64,000 nt of DNA. Origin: Agarophyton chilense (Eukaryota > Rhodophyta > Florideophyceae > Gracilariales > Gracilariaceae). Within the stretch, counting starts at the first letter, position 1, and every line of letters starts with the position of its first letter. Where the stretch lies: the NCBI GenBank assembly GCA_030374765.1, contig JARGXX010000092.1:62001-126000 (forward strand). Direction: 5' to 3'. Of the stretch, positions 1 through 8,976 are shown one piece after another. A program made the position numbers and the translations under genes. Under the pieces are notes generated by a model, which was not told the DNA's origin, searched no databases, and saw only the letters and a program-made list of their open reading frames with translations.

Positions 1-17
1 GTGAGGTGTAATACCCT

Positions 18-2858
18 CTATTGTAGGGTGTGCGGCACCACTATCCTCGGGCGAGGTCCAACGGTCCTGATTAGGTAACCCTGATCGTCGTCCTCGAAAA
101 GTAACTGAAATCCTCCGTTGAGGCGAGCCCGAATCCGTGTACAGAATAGGTCGAGCTGTTGCTCGCGTATCATCTCCTCTGGAGAGATAGGTATAAAAGA
201 GCCGGTCGGCGAATCCAGACTCTCGTTGACGAGTATATCGTCACAAACATCATCCGTCAGCGGTTGAGCTCCTCCCTCGAGGTCCGATACCATAAAGCAT
301 GGGATGTCATCGTCCTCGTAGGGTTCCGTTTCCGCTGTTGTTCCCAAGCGGGATAGTGCATCAGCCTGAGTGTTCAGCTTCCCTTTCTTGTACAGGATCT
401 CAAAGTCGAATTCCGACAGTCGGAGAGGCCAGCGCATAAGGCGGCCCGAGGGTTCGGAGATCTCCAGGAGCCAAGGCAAGCATGCGTGGTCCGTATGGAC
501 TTTGAAACGAGTACCCATCAGATAGGGGCGAAGTGTAGCTAAGGCCCACACGACGGCTAAACATTCTTTCTCGGAGACCGAGTAGTTCCTTTCATGGACA
601 TTCAGGGAACGTGACCAGTACCCAATAGGGTGACGTTCACCATCCTCAGAGGATTGGAACAGTGCACACCCTACTTGGTTTGCACTAGCATCGGTGTCCA
701 CTTCGTAAGGGAGCCCAGGATTGGGTAGAGCCAAGATTGGCGGTGATGTTACGGCATTCATCAGTGCCGTGAAGGCAGACGCTTCCGCGTCGCCAAAAGG
801 TTCCAGTTCAACTGGTTGTCCCTTCGTCAGGAGCCTGTTTAGGGGGGTGGCCATATCCGCAAAGTTCGGGACGAATCGGCGATACACGGTACACAGACCT
901 AAGAAGGATCGCAACTCCGTTTGAGTTTTCGGGTGTTTTGCTTCCTTCAAGGATTTCACTCGTACTTCATCGATTGAAAGCTGTCCGGGACGGATGATAT
1001 GACCCAGATACTTAACCGAATCGGTGAAAAACTCGCACTTCTTGAGTTTCAAGGTGATTCCCGCGTCGCGGAGTATCTTCCTTACGTCCCTGACGTGTTC
1101 GAGGTGGTCATCCAGGTTGTTGGAGAAGACAATAATGTCGTCTAAATACACTAGACACGTCCTCCACTTGAAGGGAGCCAACAGAATGTCTATCGCCCGT
1201 TGAAACGTTGCGGGGGCATTTGTCAACCCAAAAGGCATCCTCCGGAATCGGAAAAGTCCTTGATGACACACGAAAGCCGTTTTGTCTCGATCTTCCTCCC
1301 TAATAGGGACTTGCCAGTAGCCCGCATTGGCGTCGAGGGTAGAGAAAACAGTAGCGCTCCCAAGGGAGTCGATGTATTCGTCCATCCGAGGGATCGGGTA
1401 CACATCCTTAATGGTTACCTCGTTCAGGCGTCTGTAATCGATGCAGAAACGCCACGATCCATCCGGTCTCGGAACTAACACCACTGGTGAGGCCCAAGCG
1501 GACTGGGCAGGTTCAATTACGCCCGCTTTAAGCATCTTCTCCACCTGAGATTTCTCCTTTTCTCGAGCTTTCGGTCCAGCCCTGTAAGGGTGTTGGGCAA
1601 TAGGCCGAGTGTTCGGTAACAAGTCGATGCGGTGTTCTGTAATCCCAATAGTTCCAAGGGAACCATCCCACATGGGGGTAAATTCACGAAGCATGTGCCT
1701 CAGCTTCTCCCGATGAGATGCGGGTACATGGTTGAGATCCCATTTCTCCAGTTCCTGAACAGGATCCGTCTGGTCTGCTCCTGTGACAGGGGCCGTAACT
1801 TCCTGAGATTTAAAGTGTTCAGCGTGTGGAGCTGCAGTCGTATGCTCACCGTCTTCCGCGATTTCGGCAGTGTCCTCCCCCTCCTTAGGGTCCGCCACAC
1901 CAAGGACCTCTGCGATAGAGATCTTTGTAGGTACGACCGCATGCGGGTGTGGAAGAACAGAACCCAGGATCTGGTGTTTGACCAAATGCTGCGTTGTCTT
2001 TCCAAAGTTGGCTACCAAAACCTTGAAAGGTTTATCCGGTTTCACGGAGACAACCCCATTCGCAAGGGCGAGTTGAAGCCGCGTATACAGAGACGGGTTC
2101 GGTTGTACCATATGCACACCAATTTGCTTGGTAACAACTGTGACCCAAACCTGGGTTTCTGGCGGGATAGCCACTGACTTTGCAACCTTTACCTGTGTAG
2201 ACACCGGGTCCTTCTTCACAGATTTCTGCGCGACGGGGAGAGGAACGCGTGTTCGCGCTGCTCCCTGTAAGGGTTTACGAACGATTGGGATCGTAGACCC
2301 GTCTTCGAATTCCACAGTTTTATTCCGAGGACGGATGGCTTCCACGAAGCGGTCGCAAAAGCCACAACCCAGTATGACTGGTGCTGCAAGTGACTTGCAT
2401 ACAATAAACTCCAGTTGAACGAGATAGGAGCCTAACCTCACCATGAGGGAAATTGTACCCAGTGTCCGTAGCGGGTGGTTGTTCGCATCGGCGATATCCA
2501 AAAGTGGACTGGTACGAACTTGGACCCGGAGCAGAGGGGGTAACATTTCCACATGAATTAAGTTAGGAGCGGCTCCTGTATCCAGGACAGATATTTGACG
2601 AACCATAAACTGGTTGGACAGGCCGAAGTCGGCGAATACTTTATAATTCTGCTTGGCCATTACCATAACTCGATCCGGAATACGGATATTACGGGACCGT
2701 ATCCATGGGCGACGGAGGACACTAAAGTATCCCGAGTTAACGTCGGTGTCAGCCGTTTTCCTTGAAAGGATAGTCACAGCTGGGGAGCGAAGCTGGAGCG
2801 CCTCGGGAGTCTTCAACTCCGGCTTAGAAGACGCCCCTCCCGCAGGGGAGACTCCCAA
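18..2858 (-). CDS. Ty3/gypsy Pol polyprotein (protease-RT-RNase H), premature stop before integrase
   Basis: This is the enzymatic polyprotein of element A1. It shows an aspartic protease motif DTGA near residues 93-96, a gypsy-type reverse transcriptase with YLDD near 571-574, and an RNase H whose DTDAS begins near residue 720, followed by the usual connection region ending NTQADALSRL. The first codon here is TTG and no ATG is suitably placed. The frame stays open upstream into the end of gag, so Pol is probably made by -1 frameshifting from gag rather than by its own start. The frame ends at a TAG (18-20) right after the motif that normally precedes the integrase zinc-binding domain, and resumes in frame to the window edge. 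I read it as a nonsense mutation in an otherwise well-kept 946-codon frame. Confidence 0.9.
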   Translation of the reverse strand: MGVSPAGGASSKPELKTPEALQLRSPAVTILSRKTADTDVNSGYFSVLRRPWIRSRNIRIPDRVMVMAKQNYKVFADFGLSNQFMVRQISVLDTGAAPNLIHVEMLPPLLRVQVRTSPLLDIADANNHPLRTLGTISLMVRLGSYLVQLEFIVCKSLAAPVILGCGFCDRFVEAIRPRNKTVEFEDGSTIPIVRKPLQGAARTRVPLPVAQKSVKKDPVSTQVKVAKSVAIPPETQVWVTVVTKQIGVHMVQPNPSLYTRLQLALANGVVSVKPDKPFKVLVANFGKTTQHLVKHQILGSVLPHPHAVVPTKISIAEVLGVADPKEGEDTAEIAEDGEHTTAAPHAEHFKSQEVTAPVTGADQTDPVQELEKWDLNHVPASHREKLRHMLREFTPMWDGSLGTIGITEHRIDLLPNTRPIAQHPYRAGPKAREKEKSQVEKMLKAGVIEPAQSAWASPVVLVPRPDGSWRFCIDYRRLNEVTIKDVYPIPRMDEYIDSLGSATVFSTLDANAGYWQVPIREEDRDKTAFVCHQGLFRFRRMPFGLTNAPATFQRAIDILLAPFKWRTCLVYLDDIIVFSNNLDDHLEHVRDVRKILRDAGITLKLKKCEFFTDSVKYLGHIIRPGQLSIDEVRVKSLKEAKHPKTQTELRSFLGLCTVYRRFVPNFADMATPLNRLLTKGQPVELEPFGDAEASAFTALMNAVTSPPILALPNPGLPYEVDTDASANQVGCALFQSSEDGERHPIGYWSRSLNVHERNYSVSEKECLAVVWALATLRPYLMGTRFKVHTDHACLPWLLEISEPSGRLMRWPLRLSEFDFEILYKKGKLNTQADALSRLGTTAETEPYEDDDIPCFMVSDLEGGAQPLTDDVCDDILVNESLDSPTGSFIPISPEEMIREQQLDLFCTRIRARLNGGFQLLFEDDDQGYLIRTVGPRPRIVVPHTLQ

Positions 2859-2860
2859 GT

Positions 2861-2873
2861 TTAGTTTTTCGAA
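2861..2873 (-). promoter_or_regulatory. Candidate -1 ribosomal frameshift site at the gag/pol junction
   Basis: On the minus strand gag ends TCG AAA AAC TAA. The pol frame is exactly one base upstream and open through this point, so a single -1 slip on G AAA AAC before the stop would join Gag to Pol. The A-site half (AAAAAC) matches known retroviral slippery sites. The P-site half starts with G rather than three identical bases, so the heptamer is non-canonical. I could not evaluate a downstream pseudoknot. Confidence 0.4.
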
Positions 2874-4891
2874 GCGGACCCCACCGAATTCGGTGCAGCT
2901 GCCTCGAAGGGGACCGATTGTTCCCCGTTCGCGGGTACAAGTTCTGTATCCTTGTCAGCAAGGTGAGCTCGGAGTATCCTTTGTTCCTCATAAAACCTCC
3001 TCGGGACTCGAGCTTTCTCCTCAGGGGTCAGAGCCTCGTACTGAGCGATAATTCGTGAACCCTCCCGCAGGGGAAATGTGCAGTCTGGTGCTTTGTGACC
3101 ACGGAGGTAACACAAATAGCAAATCAGCTCTGCCGGGTTCGGTTGTGGACGTGAATCCACGCGACCTGGCGCTGTATCCCTCCATCCGGGGCGAGAGAAC
3201 CGAGCAGCGGTATTCGCAAAAGGTAGCGATGCCGCTGGCACCCGCCGTCCGTGGGTATAGAGCGCAGGGTCTTCATCCGTAGTCGGAGCGGATGTCGACG
3301 GCAACTCAGACGTACCCATAGATTCGGGGTTACTTCCCATGAAGTGAATGTTATCATTGACCCCCACAGGGGCAGGGCCTCCTGCGAGTGACAAAGACGA
3401 GTTACCTCCATCGGCGAGGAGTGCACGTGTCGGCCGACTGTTTCGGTTCTGCAGGACACGAAGAGTATCCCCCTCAGCCTGGGCGTACTGAACCAGTTCC
3501 AAGTAGGTCAGCTTGCGCTTCTCTTCCCGATGTCGGGCAACCAATGCCCTTATCGAGGGGTCCAAACCATCCACAAACATGGAGCATCTCTCGTAGGCGG
3601 GGAATACATTCCCGCATCGGTGAAACGCTTTATTCAAGCGAGTTGAATACACCGTTTCGGTTTCCATCGGCTTCTGCCGCGTATCCCTTAATGCAAGGAT
3701 TGCTTCCTGAATCGCATTTCCAGTAGCGTATGACCTCAAGAGGTACTGCACCGCTTCGGGCCAGCACGTGACTCCACCTTCCGAGGCTCGGGATGATCCA
3801 CGGACGGAGTTGAACTGGTCTTCAGCCATCCCCTTTAAGAAATAGGGTAATGCAAGATACGCTTGCGCTTCACTCATACCGAGGATGTCAGCCTCCTGGA
3901 CGAACCTCGCAAGGAAATCGAGAACCAGAATTGGGTCTGTTCCTGTGAACTCCCTCTTCTGTAGGGTGATGCTCAGCCTTTTGATGTAGTCCTTGACCTT
4001 ACCCGTTCCGCGGGATGTTCGATCTCCCGAAGGGTTATCCAACCGGTAATAGCGGTACGATAGCAGCTTCCGATAGAGAGGATTCGTCGGCTTCAGCTCC
4101 CTTAATCCAAGGTGTTTCCTACCCTTCTTCCAGGTACGAATTGCCCTTTGAGAGGTGTAAGTAGCCTTCGACCGAGTCGCCCGGGATGACCAGCGTTCAT
4201 CTTCACTATCCGAAGATTCGGGGGACGAACTCGATGACGAGCGATTGGGATCGGAATCCGATAAATCCTCTTGGAGGTGAACCCTCTTCTTTGACTTGCG
4301 GCGGTCCCGTTTAGCGGAGCGGTGTTCTTCGTCTTCCGAAACGTCGGGTTCATCCTTTGAGGCTTCCGCGTCTCCGTCCATACGGATAATGGCCTCAAGG
4401 GTGTCCAGCCGAGCTCGGAAGCGTTCCGTTTGCACGCGGTGTTCCTCCACGAGGCTCCGGGACTCCTGGATAAAGACCCCAGTGGTACCAAAGCTTTCCA
4501 AAAGGGAGTTCACATCCCTCCTCAGGGTACGAAGGTCATCGGCGACTCCCCGCACCTGGGCGTCCTCCACCTTGAGGCGGAGGGTAGTAACCTCCTGAAG
4601 GAGCTCGATGTGAGCCGCGTTGGCGATATCGATTCGAGTCTCCAGGCGCTGTAATTCAGGGTCGGCCCGACTTCGGGGTGCTGCTGAGGGGGTCTCCACC
4701 ACTGGAGCTGGGCCCACAGCCACGACCTCTCGAGTACCTGAAACCACTGAGGGTGCTCTCTGAGTGTCTGGATCGATACCGGAATCGTTCCGACCTTCGG
4801 GAATAGAGCTCCTCGACCTAGGCGGGGCCGGGGGCACTGAATCTGCTTGACGGTTCGATCCAGTCCTGGAACCACGGGTAGGCGGCGACAT
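2861..4891 (-). CDS. Ty3/gypsy Gag polyprotein, intact
   Basis: Gag is the capsid and nucleocapsid precursor that packages element RNA. This 676-residue frame begins with ATG about 0.2 kb downstream of the primer-binding site. The first ~70 residues are Pro/Ser-rich. Heptad-like charged segments follow (roughly 80-170), then an acidic Ser/Asp/Glu stretch (roughly 180-235), a capsid-like helical region rich in Leu and Phe (roughly 290-480) and one CCHC zinc knuckle, C-x2-C-x4-H-x4-C, at about 591-604. The stop codon is immediately preceded by an A-rich run, and pol opens in the -1 frame. The A2 copy is about 97% identical by eye, with a few substitutions in the C-terminal third and no indel. 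Confidence 0.9.
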   Translation of the reverse strand: MSPPTRGSRTGSNRQADSVPPAPPRSRSSIPEGRNDSGIDPDTQRAPSVVSGTREVVAVGPAPVVETPSAAPRSRADPELQRLETRIDIANAAHIELLQEVTTLRLKVEDAQVRGVADDLRTLRRDVNSLLESFGTTGVFIQESRSLVEEHRVQTERFRARLDTLEAIIRMDGDAEASKDEPDVSEDEEHRSAKRDRRKSKKRVHLQEDLSDSDPNRSSSSSSPESSDSEDERWSSRATRSKATYTSQRAIRTWKKGRKHLGLRELKPTNPLYRKLLSYRYYRLDNPSGDRTSRGTGKVKDYIKRLSITLQKREFTGTDPILVLDFLARFVQEADILGMSEAQAYLALPYFLKGMAEDQFNSVRGSSRASEGGVTCWPEAVQYLLRSYATGNAIQEAILALRDTRQKPMETETVYSTRLNKAFHRCGNVFPAYERCSMFVDGLDPSIRALVARHREEKRKLTYLELVQYAQAEGDTLRVLQNRNSRPTRALLADGGNSSLSLAGGPAPVGVNDNIHFMGSNPESMGTSELPSTSAPTTDEDPALYTHGRRVPAASLPFANTAARFSRPGWRDTAPGRVDSRPQPNPAELICYLCYLRGHKAPDCTFPLREGSRIIAQYEALTPEEKARVPRRFYEEQRILRAHLADKDTELVPANGEQSVPFEAAAPNSVGSASKN

Positions 4892-5098
4892 GCTGCAGAC
4901 ACGACACCGACGATTCGGGGTAACGATGAAATTCGATCACGAGATTCCCGGAGAACGGATGACGTAACACAAAACAAAAATAAAAACCAATTCCACCCTT
5001 TCCAAAGGGGACCACTACAACAAATCTTCACGACCGTGTTTCCTCTTCCAGGAGATATTCCAACACGTGGATGACCAACCCAAAAGTCCGAGAACGGA

Positions 5099-5116
5099 TT
5101 CTAAGTCGGGAGACCA
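5099..5116 (-). other. Primer-binding site of A1
   Basis: An 18-nt site starting TGG lies two bases inside the LTR end. Its complement ends in CCA and reads as a plausible tRNA 3' end: a seven-base acceptor strand TCGGGAG, discriminator A, and the conserved C at T-stem position 61. The same 18 nt recur in A2 and in the composite element at 25669. Confidence 0.8.
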
Positions 5117-5118
5117 CT

Positions 5119-6032
5119 TGTGGAGCAAAACCCGGCGACGGGAAGTGCTCTCAAGGTGTTCGAAGCCTTGCTCCTTGGGGGAGGCAGACTCAGAGACAGA
5201 GCCCTCCGTTCCACCCGTAGTGCGGGGTGTAACTCCCACGGGGGATTCCGGCAGTACCGACGGAGGTGAGGGGTAGAAACCGTTGGATCGGGAATGGGTA
5301 TGGGTATCCCAAAGAATGGGGGAAAATCCGGCGAAGAGGAAAAACGGGGCGAGGGTCGGGCACTAACAGGCACCGGACCCGAGAACCAGAAAAGGGGCGA
5401 AACAACAAAAGAAACCCAATACAGGGGCGAAAACCTGTCCTCGAAAGGAAACACAAAAAGCACGCAACAAGTAAGCAGAACCCTCACGGGGTATCGTGCA
5501 CGCAGGTCGTCTGAGCGGTCCAAAGGGGGTGGTTGCACGGAACCCAAACGTGGGCACTCTCCAAGTGGAGTCGTGTCCCTACGCAGGCGTTGCTAACCAG
5601 AGCCCGTTCCGGGTTGTAAGGCCGAAACGATGGCGACGAAGAACCTCTAAAGGTATCGAAGACCAACCTTGGTTACCATTTACTCTGAGCTCGGACTGTC
5701 AGATCTCGCCTCCCTAAGTAGGGCCCACTAACTAAATTCTACAGTAGTGCACACCTGCTCAGGGCCATACACGTGGAGATCCTACTGCCAGGGCCCAAAA
5801 ATCCAACGTTCTAACAAATATCCGAAATTCGGTGCCAAAATTAAGCCACGTGTATCACGGGGCCAATCCAACCATGGGCCATCCGAATTTTCCCTTATAG
5901 GCGAAATATAACCAGAAAACAGTGCCCCCTCAGCACACCTTAGAGGGGATCATAATCATAACCCTCGGAGGGTTCAATCCTCATTCTATGAGTTGCATCT
6001 TCAAGTATCCCCTAACTGGGCGTTGCTCTACA
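5119..6032 (-). repeat. 5' LTR of A1 (LTR family 1, 914 bp)
   Basis: On the minus strand it starts TGTAGAGC and ends GCTCCACA. It aligns end to end with the LTRs at 7836-8749, 13735-14648 and 30950-31865. The flank outside it (6033-6037) is ATGAC, which matches the far flank of A2 and not a visible A1 duplication. Confidence 0.93.
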
Positions 6033-6037
6033 ATGAC

Positions 6038-6316
6038 AGACTGATCTATTTAAAGTGCATACAAATTAATCCGGATACGAATATGTTGGATGCAATACAT
6101 TACTGCATTGGATATCGATATGTTCCAGTTCGTGTTTCCAGACCTTGCTCTCGTTCTCGTATTACACCCTCTGTTCGTTATGAATTGAAAGAGGAGCGCA
6201 TGCTTTTGTGTCGTACTAACGACAACTGCTTTAAACCTCCACTTGCAAATAGTATCTCGCGCGTAATCGATGAACAGTATGCTGAGAACATTGTTTTACG
6301 CCCAAAGGTACCATAA
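6038..6316 (+). pseudogene. Displaced 3' part of a host ORF split by element A2
   Basis: Ninety-two sense codons followed by a stop start right after the 5-bp ATGAC at the LTR boundary. The partner lies at 14649-15272 on the minus strand, which ends with the same ATGAC at the other element's LTR. Joining the two at one copy of that 5-mer keeps the reading frame, giving a protein of roughly 300 residues. I do not recognise a domain in this half. The other half has a weak ankyrin-like look. The frame also runs back into the LTR, but those codons belong to the element. Confidence 0.55.
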
Positions 6317-7835
6317 ATGGTATAATTCGGCAGAGCAGCAGGTTGTGTTATCTAAAAATCCAAGCGCGTTATCTTAGAGGGAGTTTACTTCGATGTACAC
6401 AAGCACCGCTCGGGGGTAGGTTGGTCTCTTACGTAAACGTCCGGAATATTTTTACTACGACTACGGACCTCGAACGTCTATCATTTCATATGCGTTGAAT
6501 TCGATCGCCAACAGATACTCGATTCCGTGGAGCAGTGTCCACTACGTCTTCGTGAAGAATCCCTGAAGTGCTGCGTCGGTAATCCTTGATAGTTCCGACG
6601 TATACCTGAAATGAGGAAGGTAAAAGAGGTCAAGATGGGAAGGGGAGAAAGCAAGAATGGGTAGGCTAAGAGCCATAAGAAGCGCATGTGGAGCATCAAA
6701 TAGTCCTATGGTATGAATTTAGATACCCGTTGGGCGTCATGGAATACATCTTGTTATAAAAGACCCGATACTAGTACATCGTTAACTCTCCTATGCATGA
6801 ACAAGTTGTGCTTATTCAATTCATAAGCTAGATTACTGTGAGATAGCGCTGAAAGGCGTGTAAGTTTCCTAGAGGCGCGATCCGTGCGGAGTCCGTAAGC
6901 AGGGCGTGCGTGTCACACGAGGCCGGTCGGGGAACGGTGACGCGTGGAGACGAGCGCCAGCACCGGGCGGTCGTAGGGAGACTAGGCGGTTGGGAACGTC
7001 AGGCGCGATCGAGGTACGCGCGAAGAGTCCAAACGGCTTGTAAACCTGTAGATATCCCGTGCGGAGTAACGCTTCAGGTCTGCTTTAGAAACGATACTTA
7101 GACTAGGACGGTGGTGCTTACCCTTTAATGTTTGGAGCGTGGCGGGGAGCGGAGGTGCATAAGTAGTGTGCACCTCCAAGCTGCAACCCGCATTACAGTC
7201 CGTGGTGGCGCCTGCACCCACGTGGCGGAAATATCACGGGGTGGGGGACGCCAACTACCTACAACTATGCTACGTGTTAACCCACTGTACATGTCCGTCC
7301 GGTGTGCCATCTTCGCACACGTGTGCGCCCAGGCCACTTGCACTCAGTCCTGACCACGCCCTTCTTACCTGACAACCCGCTCGGATTCACTATACTACAC
7401 ACCGCCCTCCTAGAGCGCGCGACGTCCTCGGAGCGCCAATATCCTAGGCGGTATCTGGTTGAGCTCGCACCGAGCGGACACGGCGTTACGTTCGCGGACC
7501 GACACGAAACGCGCTAGAAGCGACCGGTCGCGTTATACGGGCCCGTTCGGAGATCCGCATTGTGCCACAGCCGCTCGGAAAGGCCTGTAATAGCGCAGCC
7601 GTCCGGGAGTAGACGTTATATCGCAGCCGTTCGGTAGTGCTCGTCAAACCGCGCCCGCCGGCGAGCGGTCGTCGGTGGTGTATTTGAGCACGTCTATGTC
7701 CCGGGCGGAGTGACGGGTAGACTCCAGAGAGAACCGTTGCGGCAGTTCCAAAGAGTACGGACTCAGAGGCCGCGTGTCCGTTTGGTTCAACCATGGAGGA
7801 CAACAACAGCGCTGTCAACCGTGACCGGTGCCTTA
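6317..7835. other. Spacer between the A1/A2 inverted arms; no recognisable gene
   Basis: Composition changes near 6860 from AT-leaning to GC-rich. The short open frames here lack domain signals or coding bias. The only structure I see is a degenerate 28-bp tandem array at about 7542-7680. The last five bases (CCTTA) are probably the target duplication that once flanked A1. Confidence 0.5.
7542..7680. repeat. Degenerate 28-bp tandem repeat, about five units
   Basis: Units begin near 7542, 7570, 7598, 7626 and 7653 with a GCC(C/G)(C/T)TCGG-like core. The spacing is 27-28 bp although the rest of each unit has diverged strongly. It looks like an old minisatellite. Confidence 0.45.
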
Positions 7836-8749
7836 TGTAGAGCAACGCCCAGTTAGAGGATACTTGAAGAGGCAACTCATAGAATGAGGATTGAACCCTC
7901 CGACGGTTATGATTATGATCCTCTCTACGGTGTGCTGAGGTGGCACTGTTTTCTGGTTATATTTCGCCTATAAGGGAAAATTCGGATGGCCCATGGTTGG
8001 ATTGGCCCCGTGATACACGTGGCTTAATTTTGGCACCGATTTTCGGATATTTGTAGAACGTTGGACTTTTGGGCCCTGGCAGTGGGATCTCCACGTGTAT
8101 GGCCTTGAGCAGGTGTGCACTACTGTAGAGTTTAGTTAGTGGGCCCTGCTTAGGGAGATGAGATCTGATAGTCCGAAGCTCAGAGTAAATGGTAACCAAG
8201 GTTAGTCTTCGATACCTTTAGAGGTTCTTCGTCGCCATCGTTTCGGCCTTACAACCCGGGACGGGCTCTGGTTAGCAACGCCTGCGTAGGGACACGACTC
8301 CACTTGGAGAGTGCCCACGTTTGGGTTCCGTGCAACCACCCCCTTGGGACCGCTCAGACGACCTGCGTGCACGATACCCCATGGGGGTTCTGCTTACTTG
8401 TTGCGTGCTTTTTGTGTTTCCTTTCGAGGACAGGTTTTCGCCCCTGTATGGGGTTTCTTTTGTTGTTTCGCCCCTTTTCTGGTTCTCGGGTCCGGTGCCT
8501 GTTAGTGCCCGACCCTCGCCCCGTTTTTCCTCTTCGCCGGATTTTCCCCCATTCTTTGGGATACCCATACCCATTCCCGATCCAACGGTTTCTACCCCTC
8601 ACCTCCGTCGGTACTGCCGGAATCCCCCGTGGGAGTTACGCCCCACACTACGGGTGGAACAGAGGGCTCTGTCTCTGAGTCAGCCTCCCCCAGGGAGCAA
8701 GGCTTCGAACACCTTGAGAGCACTTCCCGTCGCCGGGTTTTGCTCCACA
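7836..8749 (+). repeat. 5' LTR of A2 (LTR family 1)
   Basis: Starts TGTAGAGC and ends GCTCCACA, 914 bp. Two CACGTG palindromes lie at 8016-8021 and 8092-8097, followed by a region ending in the shared pyrimidine-rich 3' part. The plus-strand and minus-strand open frames inside it recur in every LTR copy and are not treated as genes. Confidence 0.95.
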
Positions 8750-8751
8750 AG

Positions 8752-8769
8752 TGGTCTCCCGACTTAGAA
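8752..8769 (+). other. Primer-binding site of A2
   Basis: Identical 18-nt TGG-starting site two bases after the LTR, complementary to the same putative tRNA 3' end as in A1. Confidence 0.8.
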
Positions 8770-8976
8770 TCCGTTCTCGGACTTTTGGGTTGGTCATCCA
8801 CGTGTTGGAATATCTCCTGGAAGAGGAAACACGGTCGTGAAGATTTGTTGTAGTGGTCCCCTTTGGAAAGGGTGGAATTGGTTTTTATTTTTGTTTTGTG
8901 TTACGTCATCCGTTCTCCGGGAATCTCGTGATCGAATTTCATCGTTACCCCAAATCGTCGGTGTCGTGTCTGCAGC

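Larger units (their letters stand above)
1..6032 (-). mobile_element. Ty3/gypsy chromovirus-type LTR retrotransposon, copy A1 (cut by window edge)
   Basis: Reading the minus strand from 6032 downward, the order is 914-bp LTR, tRNA primer-binding site, untranslated leader, gag, then pol with protease, RT and RNase H. The integrase and the other LTR lie outside the window. Protease-RT-RNase H order and the YLDD RT motif place it in Ty3/gypsy. The chromovirus assignment rests on the related copy A2, which keeps a chromodomain. From 2861 to 6032 it is a mirror image of A2 (7836-11007): every coordinate pair sums to 13868, so there is no net indel in 3172 bp. gag is intact; pol carries one visible nonsense codon at 18-20. 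Confidence 0.93.

Noticed and set aside
5964-5995. GGGTTCAATCCTC T-arm-like sequence in the LTR
   Set aside because: Only a partial stem, present in every LTR copy near the U3 start, without acceptor or anticodon arms.
7542-7680. CRISPR-like regular spacing
   Set aside because: Units differ strongly, there are no unique spacers between conserved repeats, and the setting is eukaryotic.
7486-7875. 129-codon minus frame in the spacer
   Set aside because: It enters the A2 LTR, overlaps the decaying 28-bp repeat, and has no domain signal.
8272-8767. Open frames of 100-170 codons on both strands inside the family-1 LTR, present in all copies
   Set aside because: All copies are near-identical LTRs, so repetition of the frame follows from sequence identity. 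They have no start context, domain or separate conservation, and in 14220-14714 and 31437-31955 the frame simply runs into unrelated flank.
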